DNA of 64,000 nt, taken from NCBI GenBank assembly GCA_035578905.1, contig JAQJVL010000001.1, positions 1,276,501 through 1,340,500 of the forward strand, read 5' to 3'. Made by a program: the position numbers and the translations under genes. This stretch comes from Stictocephala bisonia. Its lineage: Eukaryota; Arthropoda; Insecta; Hemiptera; Membracidae. Shown here one piece after another: positions 34,501-47,925 of the stretch. The notes under the pieces were generated by a model. The model was not told the DNA's origin and ran no database searches. It saw only the letters and a program-made list of their open reading frames with translations. Every line of letters begins with the position of its first letter. Position 1 is the stretch's first letter.

Positions 34501-36476
34501 AAGATACAATTTAAAGTACAGAAAAGTGAACAAAGTTCAAAATTTGCCAGTGCCTCACCAAGCGTACTACTCAACACTTTGTATTGGTTTGTGACCTTCA
34601 TAGGTTTTCTTGTATTTGTGTCACCGTACTTGTATTTTAGGTAAGCTTTCGGATGCCTGTCTCTCCTTTAGTAAAAATAAATATGTAAAAAAACAATGGC
34701 TTTAAAATGTTAAGAAATATGTTTAAAAAAGTATTTCAATTTGATTGTTATTGATTTGAACATTTGATTAATGTGCTAAATATACTAAATGGAACAAACC
34801 ATAATTTTATTAGTCTTATAATACTATCATTTTATTAGATTATATATTTAACTTAAATTCAGATTGCGTCATTCACTTTTTACAGGTGCATTTTGAAATG
34901 TGCACTGTAAATGAAGTAAGTTCGGTTAAAATAATAATTTCAGTTTATCAGTTCTAACGATAAGAGTTGTTTTCTTTTTACCTAACATATAGTACAGAAA
35001 ACCATCAATTAGTTTATCTCTACTCTGCAACTAATTGTAATCTGAATGATATAGTTAAAGATCCAAGACAATTCACAAATGGTAAATAATCGATTGATTT
35101 ACTATTTTCAGTCATAAGAATTTTTGTAAAAGTAACACAGTACTCTTGTTTTCGATCTGATAACCACATCTGTCATCGGTTTAAACGAAAACAAATTGTC
35201 AGGTGGATTGGTCATGAGTTTTGTAAACACATTTTGGCTGTAAACAGAATAACTCGATAAACGGAGAGCCACCATAAACACCGAGTGTCTGCTGTCAGAA
35301 ACACCAATTATTAAAATGTTGCCAGAATCTACTGTGTTTTAAAACTCAGAAATAATATAAGTTCACTCAAATTCATAAGTAAGTCCAAGAAATGTATATC
35401 GATAAAACTTTACTTTCATTGTTTCTAGTGACATGCTGATATACCTTATTAGATTTTATAATAGTCTTTGAATACTAAGAATTTTTGTAGTCAAATTAAC
35501 AATAACTAAGTGTACTTAAAATGTTGTGTAACTGACTAAATATTATATTTAACTTCTTAAATTCCCATTTAAAGAATATTAATTTTATTCTAGAATAATT
35601 CCTTCTAATAGATTTTATAAAATAATAGAAAACAATATGTAATATGAAATAACAGTAAAAAACCTTTTTTGGAGGATATTACTAAAAGTAAACCACAAAA
35701 ATAAGTATCGTAAAAACTCCACTTAACTTTTAACATTTAGGTTACCTACCTCCTAAAAGCACACAAATATCTTAAGATATTTTTACCAGGCGTATATAAT
35801 TAATTTTTTGAGTGACCACATGTCGTCTTTTTATCAACAATAACACAAACACACCCAATCTGGCATAAAATCTTTGTACACTAACGTCCGACACTTAAAA
35901 AGCACTTAACTTAAAAAATTACAACAATCGTCCAATCAAAATCCAAATAACAAATAATTTAATCAAATTACATATAATAGGATTAAATTTAATTTTAAAA
36001 TTAATTTATATACCCACACGAAATTCTGTCTTTCGATCAACTAATAATCACAAATTTGACTACCATTGCCAAACAAATACGTACGTCATACTACACTTAA
36101 TGAACCCCTTTCCTACACACAAATATAGCTAATACAGACTTGATGAAACTCAAATTTAAGTAAGTAAAAGCAAGTAAATAAAATCCTGTGTGGTGCTTTA
36201 AAGAGAACTTATACAAATTCATTAAAAAAAATCCCCTCTATAATACGTATTCTATATTTTTATTTTTCTAAATATATTTGTTTATTAAAGATGAACTGTA
36301 GTATTGAGTCAAATACATTGTGGTTATAATAATATAAATGGGTAATTCAGATTTATGGTAAAGTAATTTAGGACGTCATCGTAGAGCAAAAAAAAAGAAT
36401 ACATTGTATGTAAACATAGGTCCAAAAACGCTTCATTAGCAAGTAATGGTTGTTGAAAGATTTCACTCTGATTTTA

Positions 36477-36534
<58 letters not shown>

Positions 36535-37820
36535 TATAAAATAGTAAAGGTTTGCTGTATAATGTACTACTTAAGAGTACTATTACCTTTTTACATTTAG
36601 TTAATTTTTCTTATACAATTTTTTTAAAATTACATTTTCTACAACTTTTATTAGGACAAACAATTGGTTTATTAGTCATTTGACATTGTTATTGGGCATC
36701 AAACATTGAAGATGGTATTTTTCTAGTAGATATTTGGAGAATTTCATTCTTTTCATCAAGGATGAATACTTCGGTTTCCAGACTGGACTTATTCAATACT
36801 TCAGGAGATTATCCATATACATCCACCTTATTTGTGTTAAAATAAATAATAAAAAATGTCTGAATCACTGAAATATTTCCCCAGATGAACTAAAATCAGA
36901 GCCCAATCTTTCACCAAATAATATTTGCTAATGAAGTGTTTGCGGACCTAGGTTTTACATTACTGGTTCTTATTTTTGCTCTACAATCACGTTCTAAATT
37001 ATTTTACCATACTCCTTAATAACTCTGAATAGATTTTGAAATAACCACTAAAGGTAAACTAAAAATGTTGCTCGTTATAAACCACCATTGTCTGAGGAGT
37101 GTTAACGTAGTTTATAGAAACCATTCTTGAATCAATATTACCTTAGTAACTGTTAACATAAAAGTTAAGGTAATGTTACTTTACTAAACAAAAAAGTTTT
37201 ATATTATCTCAAATACTGATCTCAAATATCAACAAATATCGAGCTTTAACAAGCAATACACTATCCTTGTATTACTCACAATTTTATCCAAAAAGAATTA
37301 TGACTTCAAGTACTCAAAATTATGTGTCAAAAATAAAAATATTTCTTTGCTGCAAAATATATATTGACAAGCGTAATGTTTCTATGGATAAAGGAGTTTT
37401 TCTTTTATCAGGTGAGTTTAGGGATAATAAACACCCTCCAACAGTTAACCTAGGTATCAACATTTAAGGAGGACTTCCAATCCAAGACCACTGACGGGGC
37501 AGGTGAACTGTTCTGATACTAGTTGCGCTTAATGAGAGTTTTAGGAAGAGATGAGTCTTTGAACCAGGATACTGTATAGTTTGTTACACGAAAAATTCGG
37601 TAAAGTCAAAATATGTGAACATTTCATTAAACTTTGGAGTCAAATATTTGAGTTAGGCCCAACCCTAACTTCACTATTATAATTACAAGTCTGAGCCCCA
37701 TCACACTATTCAGGTTTCTGACTAGAAATATTACAGCATTTACAATCATTTTGGTGAGTAAATTATTTTGGCATAAAATCAGGTTTGCTAAGATGTCGCC
37801 TTTTTTTATTCGTTGCTTAT
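34501..37820. other. Gene-free AT-rich DNA with a microsatellite
   Basis: A compound (AC)n(AT)n run is at 36481-36533. No gene was supported in the rest. A 66-codon frame at 37267-37467 is unremarkable. Confidence 0.5.
36481..36533. repeat. (AC)n(AT)n compound microsatellite
   Basis: About 17 AC dinucleotides followed by about 9 AT dinucleotides. Confidence 0.97.
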
Positions 37821-37824
37821 TACC

Positions 37825-38625
37825 ACTGTACGTGTATGTGAAGGTGGGTGGATCAAAACCATTTTACGTGTATGGGAAGGTGGGTGGGTTATTACCACTG
37901 TACGTGTATGGGAAGGTGGGTGGGTTATTAACACTGTACGTGTATGGGAAGGTGGGTGGGTTATTACCACTGTACGTGTATGGGAAGGTGGGTGGGTTAT
38001 TAACACTGTACGTGTATGGGAAGGTGGGTGGGTTATTAACACTGTACGTGTATAGGAAGGTGGGTGGGTTATTACCACTGTACGTGTATGGGAAGGTGGG
38101 TGGGTTATTAACACTGTACGTGTATGGGAAGGTGGGTGGGTTATTAACACTGTACGTGTATGGGAAGGTGGGTGGGTTATTACCACTGTACGTGTATGGG
38201 AAGGTGGGTGGGTTATTAACACTGTACGTGTATGGGAAGGTGGGTGGGTTATTACCACTGTACGTGTATGGGAAGGTGGGTGGGTTATTAACACTGTACG
38301 TGTATAGGAAGGTGGGTGGGTTATTACCACTGTACGTGTATGGGAAGGTGGGTGGGTTATTAACACTGTACGTGTATGGGAAGGTGGGTGGGTTATTACC
38401 ACTGTACGTGTATGGGAAGGTGGGTGGGTTATTAACACTGTACGTGTATGGGAAGGTGGGTGGGTTATTACCACTGTACGTGTATGGGAAGGTGGGTGGG
38501 TTATTAACACTGTACGTGTATGGGAAGGCGAGTAGTTCAGTAACACTTTACGTGTATGGGAGGTAGGGTGGGTCAAAACCACTTTACGTGTATGGAAGGT
38601 AGGGCGGGTTATTACCACTGCACGT
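37825..38625. repeat. 36-bp minisatellite (about 21 copies) in alternating variants
   Basis: The unit is GTGGGTTATTACCACTGTAC followed by GTGTATGGGAAGGTGG. Two variants, with ACCACT or AACACT, mostly alternate, which suggests that a 72-bp dimer is what amplifies. Two copies carry TATAGGAAGG instead of TATGGGAAGG, spaced by 252 bp. Since 36 is a multiple of three, frames of 271 codons (plus) and 294 codons (minus) remain open; I regard both as artefacts. Outer copies are diverged. Confidence 0.96.
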
Positions 38626-40730
38626 ATATGATGATGCAATAAATTACCATACTCGTGATAACAATGAAGCTTATTATCATTAATGTTCATTTTGATAAGA
38701 ACTACGATAAACCGTCAAGGTACATGTATCATAGTATACTATTTAGCTCAATAAATCAATAATTTTTTTGCTAAACTACTGTATGTTCCAATCACAACAA
38801 TAGTGCAAATTTTAAGTTACTGTTTAGGTTATTATTTGGAAAACTAATATTTCAGCTGCCATCTCCTATGGTGCTAAATTGTCACTATAGGAGATATTTG
38901 AAAAGCCACCTAAATAAATAATACTTCCAATATCCATCTACATTTTCACTCGCTCTGCATGTGCAGAGGTGGGAACTCTCACACCGACCCATACACGTGC
39001 AGGATATAAATAGCTAATTTCAAACGTTACCACCATTTCAAACTCCACTTTAGTTATAGAATTTCACCCTAGAAAATAAATTTTCCTTCTTCATTATCAG
39101 TAATAGGGCAAACGTATCCAGGCATTTATTAGTCTCTTCAACAATGCTAACAATATCAGCATGTGCACTAAATATCTGGGTAAATTGCTCATACAAACTT
39201 TTTAATGAGAAATCCATAAACAACTTTGATTTGTCATATGTCATTTCAACAATCTTTCCCACCATCACAGCAAAACATGTTTATTTTATCTTCCACTTTA
39301 CAATTGGCAAGCAAAAAATAAGTCAAGTATTGTTCCGTCAAAAATATTCAGCATTTTTCCATCGATAAATACTTCGTTGGCCTTCTCTGGCATTTCTTTG
39401 TGCATTATATCTTTGTCGACATACACTGGAAAAGAATGCAGTGACCTAGAATTTAGTATATGAATCTAGCAACAAAGACTATCTTGATATAAAAATGGTA
39501 ATTGTTTACAATTAAAGTTTAAAATAATAAGCTGATTAACCTTTTAAGTAATATTATGCATCATAATGAAATGAAAGCTTGATTTATTTATGATGACTAA
39601 CTTATTGATTTCAATCAATAACCATAAAAATTTACTTATCGATTTGCTAACCAATTCGAATCAATAAGTTTCATGGTTAATTTAAATCTGGATTTGGATC
39701 ACTCACTCACTAGCATAAATGTTTATCCACTTGTGCATGTCACACAATGTTTTAATTTGACTTAGGTTAGATCTAATCATATGAACCCGAGAAATATTTA
39801 AACGTTTTTCCATTTTAAATTGATTAGAGGTTGTGTTTAAGGATTGAAAAAAAGAAAACCTCCCGTAATATTACATGGGTAAAAGTTTTTATTAAAAATT
39901 GTAACTAATTCAGATCGTATTTTAGTTACAACGGCCATTTAAACAATGGCCAGTATTATTAGGGTACAAAAATGGCATTTTTTTTTTTTTATAAAAAGGA
40001 ACGAGACTTGTAATGGTTATTACATCGTGGCTGCAAACTATAGTTAATTATCTTTATTTCAATTCACTAAAAATCCGTGACATAAAATCTTTAGGTATTT
40101 TATCAGGTAAGATTGATCAGCATAAAGAAGACGTGATTAAAGTAATTAATAAAACAACGAAAAATATTTTGCAAATTTTTTTGCTATAGAGTTTAAAAGT
40201 AATAACTGCCACTGTACGTATGGAGTAGGGCTGTTATTTGACTTTAATTTTTATGCTGAACGAATTTTTATTGGAAGGCGTATTTTTATTAATCATAATA
40301 TAATCTACAACTCTTAAATTTAAAGTTAGTTTATATCAATTAAAGTTTACTTTATTGTATACAATATACGAGTAACAGATTTTCTGAAGTAATTTAGTTA
40401 TATTTTAATTGTATATTTTTAGGTGGGTCAAAATGTTGTTCTTATGTCATAGGTATATTACTAATTCGTTTCTATCCAGTCTCCATGTTTAAGTTGGAGT
40501 CCATCTCTTAGGTCTGTAGTTATTTATGAGACAGCTATAAAAAATGCATTGTAACGCGTTTCAAGGAAGGACACATTAGACTGCGGAAGGACTGCTCTGT
40601 CTAGATACGCTAGTACACAGGTGGGTTGTCGTGGTTACCCTTTGTTCTCGAAACTAAGCCGCACGAGACGGTCAGACACCTGACATGGTTTATAATTAAG
40701 ATCAATAATCAATGAGGTCAAAGGTCAAAG
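38626..40730. other. Gene-free AT-rich DNA
   Basis: Nothing coding. A 19-base hairpin TTATTGATTTCAATCAATAA lies at about 39602-39621, and ACCCATACACGTGCAG at 38987 is a lone copy of the minisatellite core. A run of T is at 39977-39990. Confidence 0.5.
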
Positions 40731-41170
40731 ATAGCCAACCGTGATCAATTTGAGCAGCACCTATGATGAACATAAGTAGCACCCTATGAACAACTTGGGT
40801 AGCCGTCCGTGATCAACTTTGATAGGCACCCATATTCAGGCTGGTTAGCTATCATGATGGAATTGTATCGCACCCATTATCAATTTGGCTAGCAACCATG
40901 ATCAACCTGGGTAGCCACCCGTGATCGGGTTGGGTAGCATATATGATTATCTTGTGTTATACGCTTCAGAACTTTAACTAGTAGCCGTGACCCATCTGCG
41001 TAGCCACTCATGATCAACTTAGGTAGCCAACGAGTTCTGCTTGGGTATCACCCGTAATGATCTTCGGAAGACAACGCAGCTTGGGTAGATACCGTATTCA
41101 ACCTAAATAGGCACCCGTGATCTATGTAGTTACCATCCGTGATCAATTTGAGTAGCCAACGTGTTCAACT
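40731..41170. repeat. Degenerate minisatellite with GTGATCAACTTGGGTAGC core
   Basis: The phrase RTGATCAACTTGGGTAGCCA and variants recur about every 30-36 bases, roughly 12 times, with heavy divergence. Confidence 0.8.
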
Positions 41171-41199
41171 TGTGAAGTTTTCAATACCACTGTTGGCCA

Positions 41200-41405
41200 T
41201 AGGTTTGAAGGTGGGTTAATATCAAAGTACGTGGGTGAGTAGGTAAAAACCACTATACGTGTGTGATTGGGTGAATGGGTCAATACCACTGTACCAGTAT
41301 CAGTGGGTAGGTGGGTCAACACCAATTTTCGTGTATGGGGGGTGGGTGGGTAGGTAAATACCACCATCGTACGTGTATGGTTAGGTGGGTGGGTCATTAC
41401 CACCA
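41200..41405. repeat. Minisatellite of the CGTGTATGG family, five to six diverged copies
   Basis: Copies of GGTGGGTCAATACCACTGTACGTG type (sampled: GGGTCAATACCACTGTACC) about 36-45 bp apart. It is clearly related to the 36-bp array at 37.8 kb. Confidence 0.85.
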
Positions 41406-42000
41406 GGGTTGGGGCATTATTGTCACTGCAAAGTACATTTCACTGATCTTTATCTTACTTGGGTAGCAATCACGACCTACCTGTGAAGCCTGTAACGGAG
41501 GTTTGAATGCGTAGGCTTCAGTGATTGCAGCTAGAAGATGTATGTGCCTGTATGGATTTATATGAATGTGTTTATTAATCAAAACTGCAAAACTCCAGCA
41601 ATAAATGTTATATAAACCTACAAACCTACAATTACCATTAAACCTATTACAAGTTAGTCTTCAAACACATAAATAAACATTATTCTATAAAATTTATCAA
41701 AATAATAGCGTAACAATAAAAAACCTCCACATTAATCACAGGTCACTGATTAATTCTAAAAAAAGGTCTAAAAATATTAATTTTCAGAATCATCTAATAT
41801 TATCTTACTCATTTGTATAGTGCGTTTTTAATGATCTATTTTAATTTATATTTATTCATTTAAATACAATTAACTTTGTTTATACTGTACAGGTTTAATA
41901 CTCCCTTTGACTAATTTCAGAAATAACAATTATTTTATATTGATTATAATGATGTCATACTAGGCTTACGAGGTAAAATAAGATCAGAATTAGTAAAATT
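41406..42000. other. Gene-free AT-rich DNA
   Basis: Nothing supported. Confidence 0.5.
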
Positions 42001-42024
42001 TCCCTAACATATACGTTTATAGCT

Positions 42025-42115
42025 TGTATATACGTATATGTATGTGTATGTATGTGTGTATATATATATATATATGTATGTGTATGTATGTAAGTGTGAG
42101 TGTATGTGTGTGTGT
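42025..42115. repeat. (TATG)n/(TA)n/(TG)n compound microsatellite
   Basis: Interrupted tetra- and dinucleotide repeats over about 90 bases. Confidence 0.95.
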
Positions 42116-42239
42116 TCATGGATCAGTTAATTATTAATGTACTTGATTATTTAAATTTATTTATTTATTTATTTTTATTTTTTGCACAGAAAATATGAAA
42201 TAATCAAATGAATATGTTATTTTGTTTTTCTGTATATGT

Positions 42240-42458
42240 TAGCAACGGTCTTGCTGCTAGTGCACAATTATATTATAATTTAATTCAAGTGATGGCGATC
42301 CCAACACAGGATACCTAGGGGATCCCTATTTTATTTTGCCTTAGTTTAAATTTAATTAGTTTATAATAACTTGTATTAACTGTTCTGTAAAAATTATAAT
42401 GGAAATGTTGTAATTGTTGGCAAAATAAAAAAAAATATTCTATTCTATTCTATTCTAT
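42240..42458 (+). mobile_element. Probable retroposon 3' end with (ATTCT)n tail
   Basis: A GC-richer patch (GGATACCTAGGGGATCCC) is followed by an AT-rich 3' region, GGCAAAATAAAAAAAAATATTC, and four to five copies of TATTC at 42437-42457. A simple-repeat tail after an A-rich signal is typical for insect LINE or SINE 3' ends. No coding sequence was seen. Confidence 0.5.
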
Positions 42459-43177
42459 ATTGGACTTTTTAACTCAGGTAATAGATGGTCATCGTGGGGG
42501 TGGTTGTGTTCACGGAATGTAACAAGTACGTGTTTTACCCCAAAAGTGGACCGAAATGTCTTCTGCAACGAAATGGCCATGCATCGAACTGTCTGAACAC
42601 CTTGGAATCGTATATCCAAGTTGAACCTGGACATTGTTAGGTACAAGCTACCTTATCACATGCTTTAGGTGACGGGATGGCTGGGGATTATAAACGTGAA
42701 AGCCGAACAAAACAAAAACGACTCATTACTGAGAATACGTTTTTAACTCCTAGAAAACTATGTGGATGGATTAATATTTGTGAATAGAATTTTATACCTA
42801 AGTAAGTCTAAAGCAATTTTAATGTTTGTCTTAAATTATTTAACTTTATTATAGAAAATGGTGTTTAAAGTCTCTTTCCAAAATAGATATTGGACTACAT
42901 GTATACCTGAACATTTACTTAGATACAAACTCGCATGTCTTGTAATTATTGACCCATCCGCCCACCCATACACATGCAGTGTTATTGAAGTTTTCTTCAA
43001 TAATTGTTTATGTTCTTTTTTATTCATTTTATTATTTTTACTTTAGTCAATATATGTCTATGTATCTAATTCTTTCATGAACCTGGCCTAAGGATGCCAA
43101 ATAAGTTTTACTTATATCAATCACGATAATTATTGTACTTTTTGTACTTATTTTACTAATAATATACTCGTATAATA

Positions 43178-43217
<40 letters not shown>

Positions 43218-43814
43218 GTTCACAAATTTACTTTGTGCCTATACCAAAATGCGTTATGCTAATTTGAAGGAACTACACGTAGCATATGCTGCGTATAAGA
43301 ACGGAATCCCTCACTTGTCACTCACCAAGGAATAGCCACGCTCGATGATGCTTGACCACGTTGACCGGCGATCTCGTCGAAATCCTCCAGCTAGGCCACA
43401 TGCAATTATAATATATTTTATGGATTATAAATAATATATAATCTAATTTTCCAAAATTTTTTTGTAATTTAAGTACAAAAGGAATGCACTCAGCGACAAA
43501 ATGTATCCGGCGCAGAATTTGAGGCATTGGTCACCAACTGGGCGTGGTGAATACAATAGAGGCTGTCATCGATGGGTTGCCGTCTTGGGATTTCACACAC
43601 CCTCCTCCTCAATACTATGACATTATTTATGTGTTATACATTTTCCATATATAACACATAATATAACGGGCTTTCATTACCCGTAGGTAAACTTCTTAAA
43701 TCGGAAAACTATTTGTTTGATTTTTGGTTGAATTTTAGTATTATTTCCATTTGGCCTGATATAGTGATCATCAAGTGTATAAATATTCTTATGGGTAATC
43801 ATTCAATATTAGTG
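42459..43814. other. Gene-free DNA with a small GC-richer patch
   Basis: 43310-43400 and 43500-43610 are less AT-rich and hold short minus-strand frames, but I cannot support an exon. An (ATT)n run is at 43181-43214. A lone ACCCATACACATGCAG core is at 42965. A 50-base segment at 43315-43360 resembles one at 48315-48360. Confidence 0.45.
43181..43214. repeat. (ATT)n microsatellite
   Basis: About eleven ATT trinucleotides in a row. Confidence 0.97.
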
Positions 43815-44525
43815 TCCAGACACTTTGTTACACGGACACTTGGTTACATGGACACTTGGTTACACGGACACTTGGTTACACGGACATGGACACTTGGTTA
43901 TATGAACACTTGATTACAGAGGACACTTGGTTACAGAGAACACTTGATTACAGAGGACACTTGGTTACATGGACACTTCGTTACACGGATACGGACACTT
44001 GGTTACATGGACACTTGGTTACACGGACACTTGGTTACAGAGGATACTTGGTTACAGAGGACACTTGATTACAGAGGACACTTGGTTACATGGACACTTG
44101 GTTACAGAGAATACTTGGTTACAGAGGACACTTGACTAGAGAGGACACTTGGTTACACGGACACTTGGTTACATGGACACTTGGTTACATGGACACTTGG
44201 TTTCACGGACACTTGGTTATATGGACACTTGGTTACAGATGACACTTTGCTAGACGGACACTTAGTAACATAGGACACTTGGTTACATGGACACTTCGTT
44301 ACACGGACACTTTTTTACATAGGATGCTTGGTTATACGGACACTTGATTACAGAGGACACTTGGTTACATGGACACTTGGTTACAGAGAATACTTGGTTA
44401 CAGAGGACACTTGACTAGAGAGGACACTTGGTTACACGGACACTTGGTTACAAGGACACTTGGTTACATGGACTCTTGGTTACACGGACACTTAGTTACA
44501 AAGATACTTCGTTACACTTTTAGAG
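43815..44525. repeat. 16-bp tandem repeat, about 43 copies
   Basis: Units read GGACACTTGGTTACAY; the last positions vary (ACACGGACACTT, ACATGGACACTT, ACAGAGGACACTT), so unit length is 16-17. Several frames of 60-71 codons arise from it and are not genes. An inverted short block of the same unit is at 45850-45925. Confidence 0.95.
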
Positions 44526-45849
44526 GTAGACCCTCCAATTGTCACATTCCACGAACCATCCCTCCGATGACCATCCAGGTCTGAACGCAGCAGGCTGCTG
44601 TAGTTTTGTAAGTTGATTAAGTCAAACAGTCAAATTTATTTTTGGTTTCACAAGAAAAAAAATGATAAATTAGTTATTAAACTTCTTTTAATATAAAATT
44701 GCCGTCTAAATACATCATTGTTTTTGCAAAAACAACAATCGACTATTTGATACTGATAATTCATCGGGGGATCGTAAAAAATCTGTTGTATGTAGATTTA
44801 GATTTAATATACACTTAATTCTCTTATCATTTTTAAAATAATGTGTTAACAAGCCTTGAAACACACTGTAATAATTTATTATAGCATATCATTTAAATGT
44901 ACTTAAAGAACACAAAACTTCATAATATGCATTATTAACTTTCATTATATAAGTTTAAAAGTCATATTGTATGAATATTTTAAAATAATTTTTAATTTAA
45001 GTGTTAAATGAAATTATAAACAAATTACAGTTTCACTAAACACTCAAATTACTACGTCTCATATATTTTTATTTCTTATACTTTACATGGTTATATTTTT
45101 ACGTAGTTTAAAAATGGAGATAAAAGAATTTCTGCTGAAATGATGATTATTTCATAAATAGCAGCCAAATTATGAGTTGAAAAAACACACTTTTAAACTC
45201 TTCAATCTCGTTGTAATACATCAGTCTCTACGTTACAATGTTATTTTTTAACAAATACATCAGGGATGTTCTAAAAAATACGACAACTAAAGTATTGTTC
45301 AGTATAATTATTTGTTATAAAAGTTGTTAGTATCTGTTATTCCTCATAAAACAGTAAATAAAATACAAACAGGTTTTAAGCCAATGTACATATTACAGTT
45401 TTTTAATTAGACCTAAGAATATTAAGAGTGATATTCTATTTTTAAATAATGTAACTAAATATTAAGCTAATGTCTTCACAACAGAAGAAATAAATATATA
45501 TTCCATGGAAGCTAATCTAACCAAATTATACTATGGCCAGATGGTATTATGTCCAGGATGATGTAGGCTACATTCATGGAACATAGCATTTGTCACCCTC
45601 TTTGTCTTACCACGTAATGCATCATTGTGTATTCCACCTAAAATTTGGAACTCCCTGAAGGACAAAATTCCTTTAGTAAGAAAAAAATGTCCTTACAAAC
45701 GGTATCTTGCAGAATTATGTGAGGAGTATGTTTTGGTACAATTTGTATTAATAAAACAGTGGACGGCTTAAGGGAGGTTTTTGATCCACCCAGTGGCTGG
45801 ACGGGCAAGACCCAACTCAGGTAGCCGGCCCCAAAAGTGTAATGAAATG
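44526..45849. other. Spacer between inverted 16-bp blocks, possible LINE C-terminus
   Basis: Mostly AT-rich. On the plus strand 45590-45768 gives about 58 open codons with IPPKIWNSLKDKIPLVRKK, which resembles the C-terminal end of insect LINE proteins. This is weak evidence. Everything else is featureless. Confidence 0.35.
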
Positions 45850-45925
45850 TCCCCATATTTCGAAACGAAGTGTCCGTGTAATGAGGTGTCCGTGTAACGA
45901 AGTGTCCGTGAAACGAAGTGTCTGG
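45850..45925. repeat. Inverted block of the 16-bp repeat
   Basis: Four to five copies of AACGAAGTGTCCGTGT, the reverse complement of the unit at 43815-44525. Confidence 0.85.
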
Positions 45926-46456
45926 TATTCTTCAATATTGATCCCTAAAACTGTAACGCAAAAAATTGTGGTATTCGTACCAATATTTTATGTCTACCAA
46001 AAAAATATATATACATATTTCTTATTGGTATAAATAAAACTTTTAATATACTAATATGTTGTAAATTTTTTGTATTTTGTAGTGTATTCATTAGGGTATC
46101 TAATATCTGAAATTAAATCGTCAATTATTGAAAAAGTTATATCTTCAAATTTAAAATATAAAACGCAAAAACATTTCATTTAACATATTCTTCGTATATT
46201 GTTCGTTTCCCTTTATAACACTTCTTTAATAATGCAAACAGAATTCTACAGTCATCGTTGAGAATCGACAATAATAAGGTTTCAATTGTTTGTCTGCAAA
46301 CACATGTCGATAATTTTTCTTGAAACATCATTCTTGAAAATAATAAGTAACAATGGTTTGTGACTAATATTTTACTTCAACTACTCCCTACTGCAGTTCC
46401 AACTTGTTTTTTGTACTATTTACTTCAGGTAAATGAATATTATTGTCCAATGAAAC
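45926..46456. other. Gene-free AT-rich DNA
   Basis: Nothing recognised. Confidence 0.5.
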
Positions 46457-46458
46457 TA

Positions 46459-47465
46459 CTGTCGGCGCGGAAATTATGTGCACCCGAGTTTGAAGGTTGT
46501 TTTCTAAGAAACTAAGAGACAAATGAAACTCCAATCGTACCATTGGTTTCCTTGTTTAATTATGTGTTATAAAATATGAAAATCAACAATTTTATTATAT
46601 GTTCCAATAATTTTTATCTTAGTTGGAACAAACAAAGTACCAAAATTTTAATTAGTTTTCACTGTACATCAAATTTACACCGTTATTATTAAAAAAAGTT
46701 CGTGTAGCGCATCTAGATTTTAATACGTGTTTGGTAGAAATATTTCATATAGGTTCCATACACTTAAGAATTGTGTAATTTCAAGAAAAAAAAGTGCTTA
46801 TTAATTGCATGAGACATGTTTTATTGTCTTCTATAGGTCGTAAAATTGATTATTTGGTTTTGTTGTAATTGCTTATATAGTTACGATACATCATGTTCAT
46901 CTGTGTAAGTAAATGCAGTAGTTTTATATTAGTATAAATCAATTAAAATTTCTCAATATAATGTTGTTTTAAATACATTTAAATCGATTTAAAATTCCTC
47001 CATTTAGTTATACATATGAAAATGATGTATTGTATTTATATATGTGATAAGGAATACAACAAGACCAAATAATTTATTTTACGACGTCCATAAGCCAAGA
47101 ACACAATATCTCATGTAATTGATAAGAACGTGTTTCTTGAAATTATCAAATTCTAAAATATACGAAACCTGTAGGAAACATTCCTATCAACCAAGTATTG
47201 AAATATAAATGCGCTATATGAATGGGGTTTTTGCGTAATATTGGTGTAAATTTGATATACAGTGTAAACTAGTTAAAATTCCGGTACTTTTTTGTTCCAG
47301 CTAAGATAAAAATTATTAGAGCTTATAATAAAATGATAACATTCGTATATCATAACGTACAATTAAACAAGGATAACAATGGTATGATTGGAGGTTTCAT
47401 AGGGCTCTTAGTTTTTTTAGGAAACAACCTTCAAACTCGGGTACACGTAATTTCTCCACCGACAG
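46459..47465. mobile_element. 1-kb foldback MITE flanked by TA
   Basis: Inverted arms of about 250 bp each (46459-46715 and 47215-47465) start with CTGTCGGYG. Matching landmarks on both arms include CCCGAGTTTGAAGGTTGTTT, TTAATTGTA/TTAATTATG, TAATTTTTATCTTAG and ATCAAATTTACACC. TA dinucleotides sit directly outside each end (46457-46458 and 47466-47467), as expected for a Tc1/mariner-type target duplication. The 500-bp middle is AT-rich and noncoding, so the element is non-autonomous. Confidence 0.85.
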
Positions 47466-47829
47466 TAACACTTTCTTATTTCATAGATTCATTTTCATTT
47501 TGCAATTGATATATTACTCTAAATTAACTTATTTCCTTTAAATAACGGGTATATTTTGTTAAATTTTTTATATATTTAAAAGTGATGCTGATTTGTTTTC
47601 CTTTATTATACCTTAACGTCTATGAGTACATTAATCATTTTTATAGAGTTTACGTAAGCAACAAAAATACACCAAAGATTAAAGACAGATTATATATGAA
47701 TATTAAATGTAGATCTTAAGGAAACTCCAGAACTATGACACCTCACGGTGACAAAACCAATAATGGAGTTAGATGAAGCTATCCTGCAGGGACATGGCAG
47801 TATTCATGAGTGTTGGAGAGTCCCGAGGG

Positions 47830-47925
47830 ACTTTGAGTGGCGAGTGGACGTACCAATACGAATCACGTGTGTCCCACGTGACAGTGGTATCTGCTTGCCA
47901 CTCGTGGACTTTGGGGGATCAACAT
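47830..47925. repeat. Imperfect inverted repeat centred on CACGTG pair
   Basis: GAGTGGCGAGTGG...AATCACGTG on the left faces CCACGTGACAGTGG...GCCACTCGTGG on the right. The arms pair with several mismatches. It may be a small MITE fragment. Confidence 0.45.

Noticed and set aside
37806..38690. Open frames of 271 and 294 codons
   Set aside because: They are 36-bp repeats read through on both strands; unit length is a multiple of three and there is no non-repeat domain.
43500..43620. Minus-strand exon with splice sites
   Set aside because: A frame of about 35 codons exists but lacks a convincing donor and any family resemblance.
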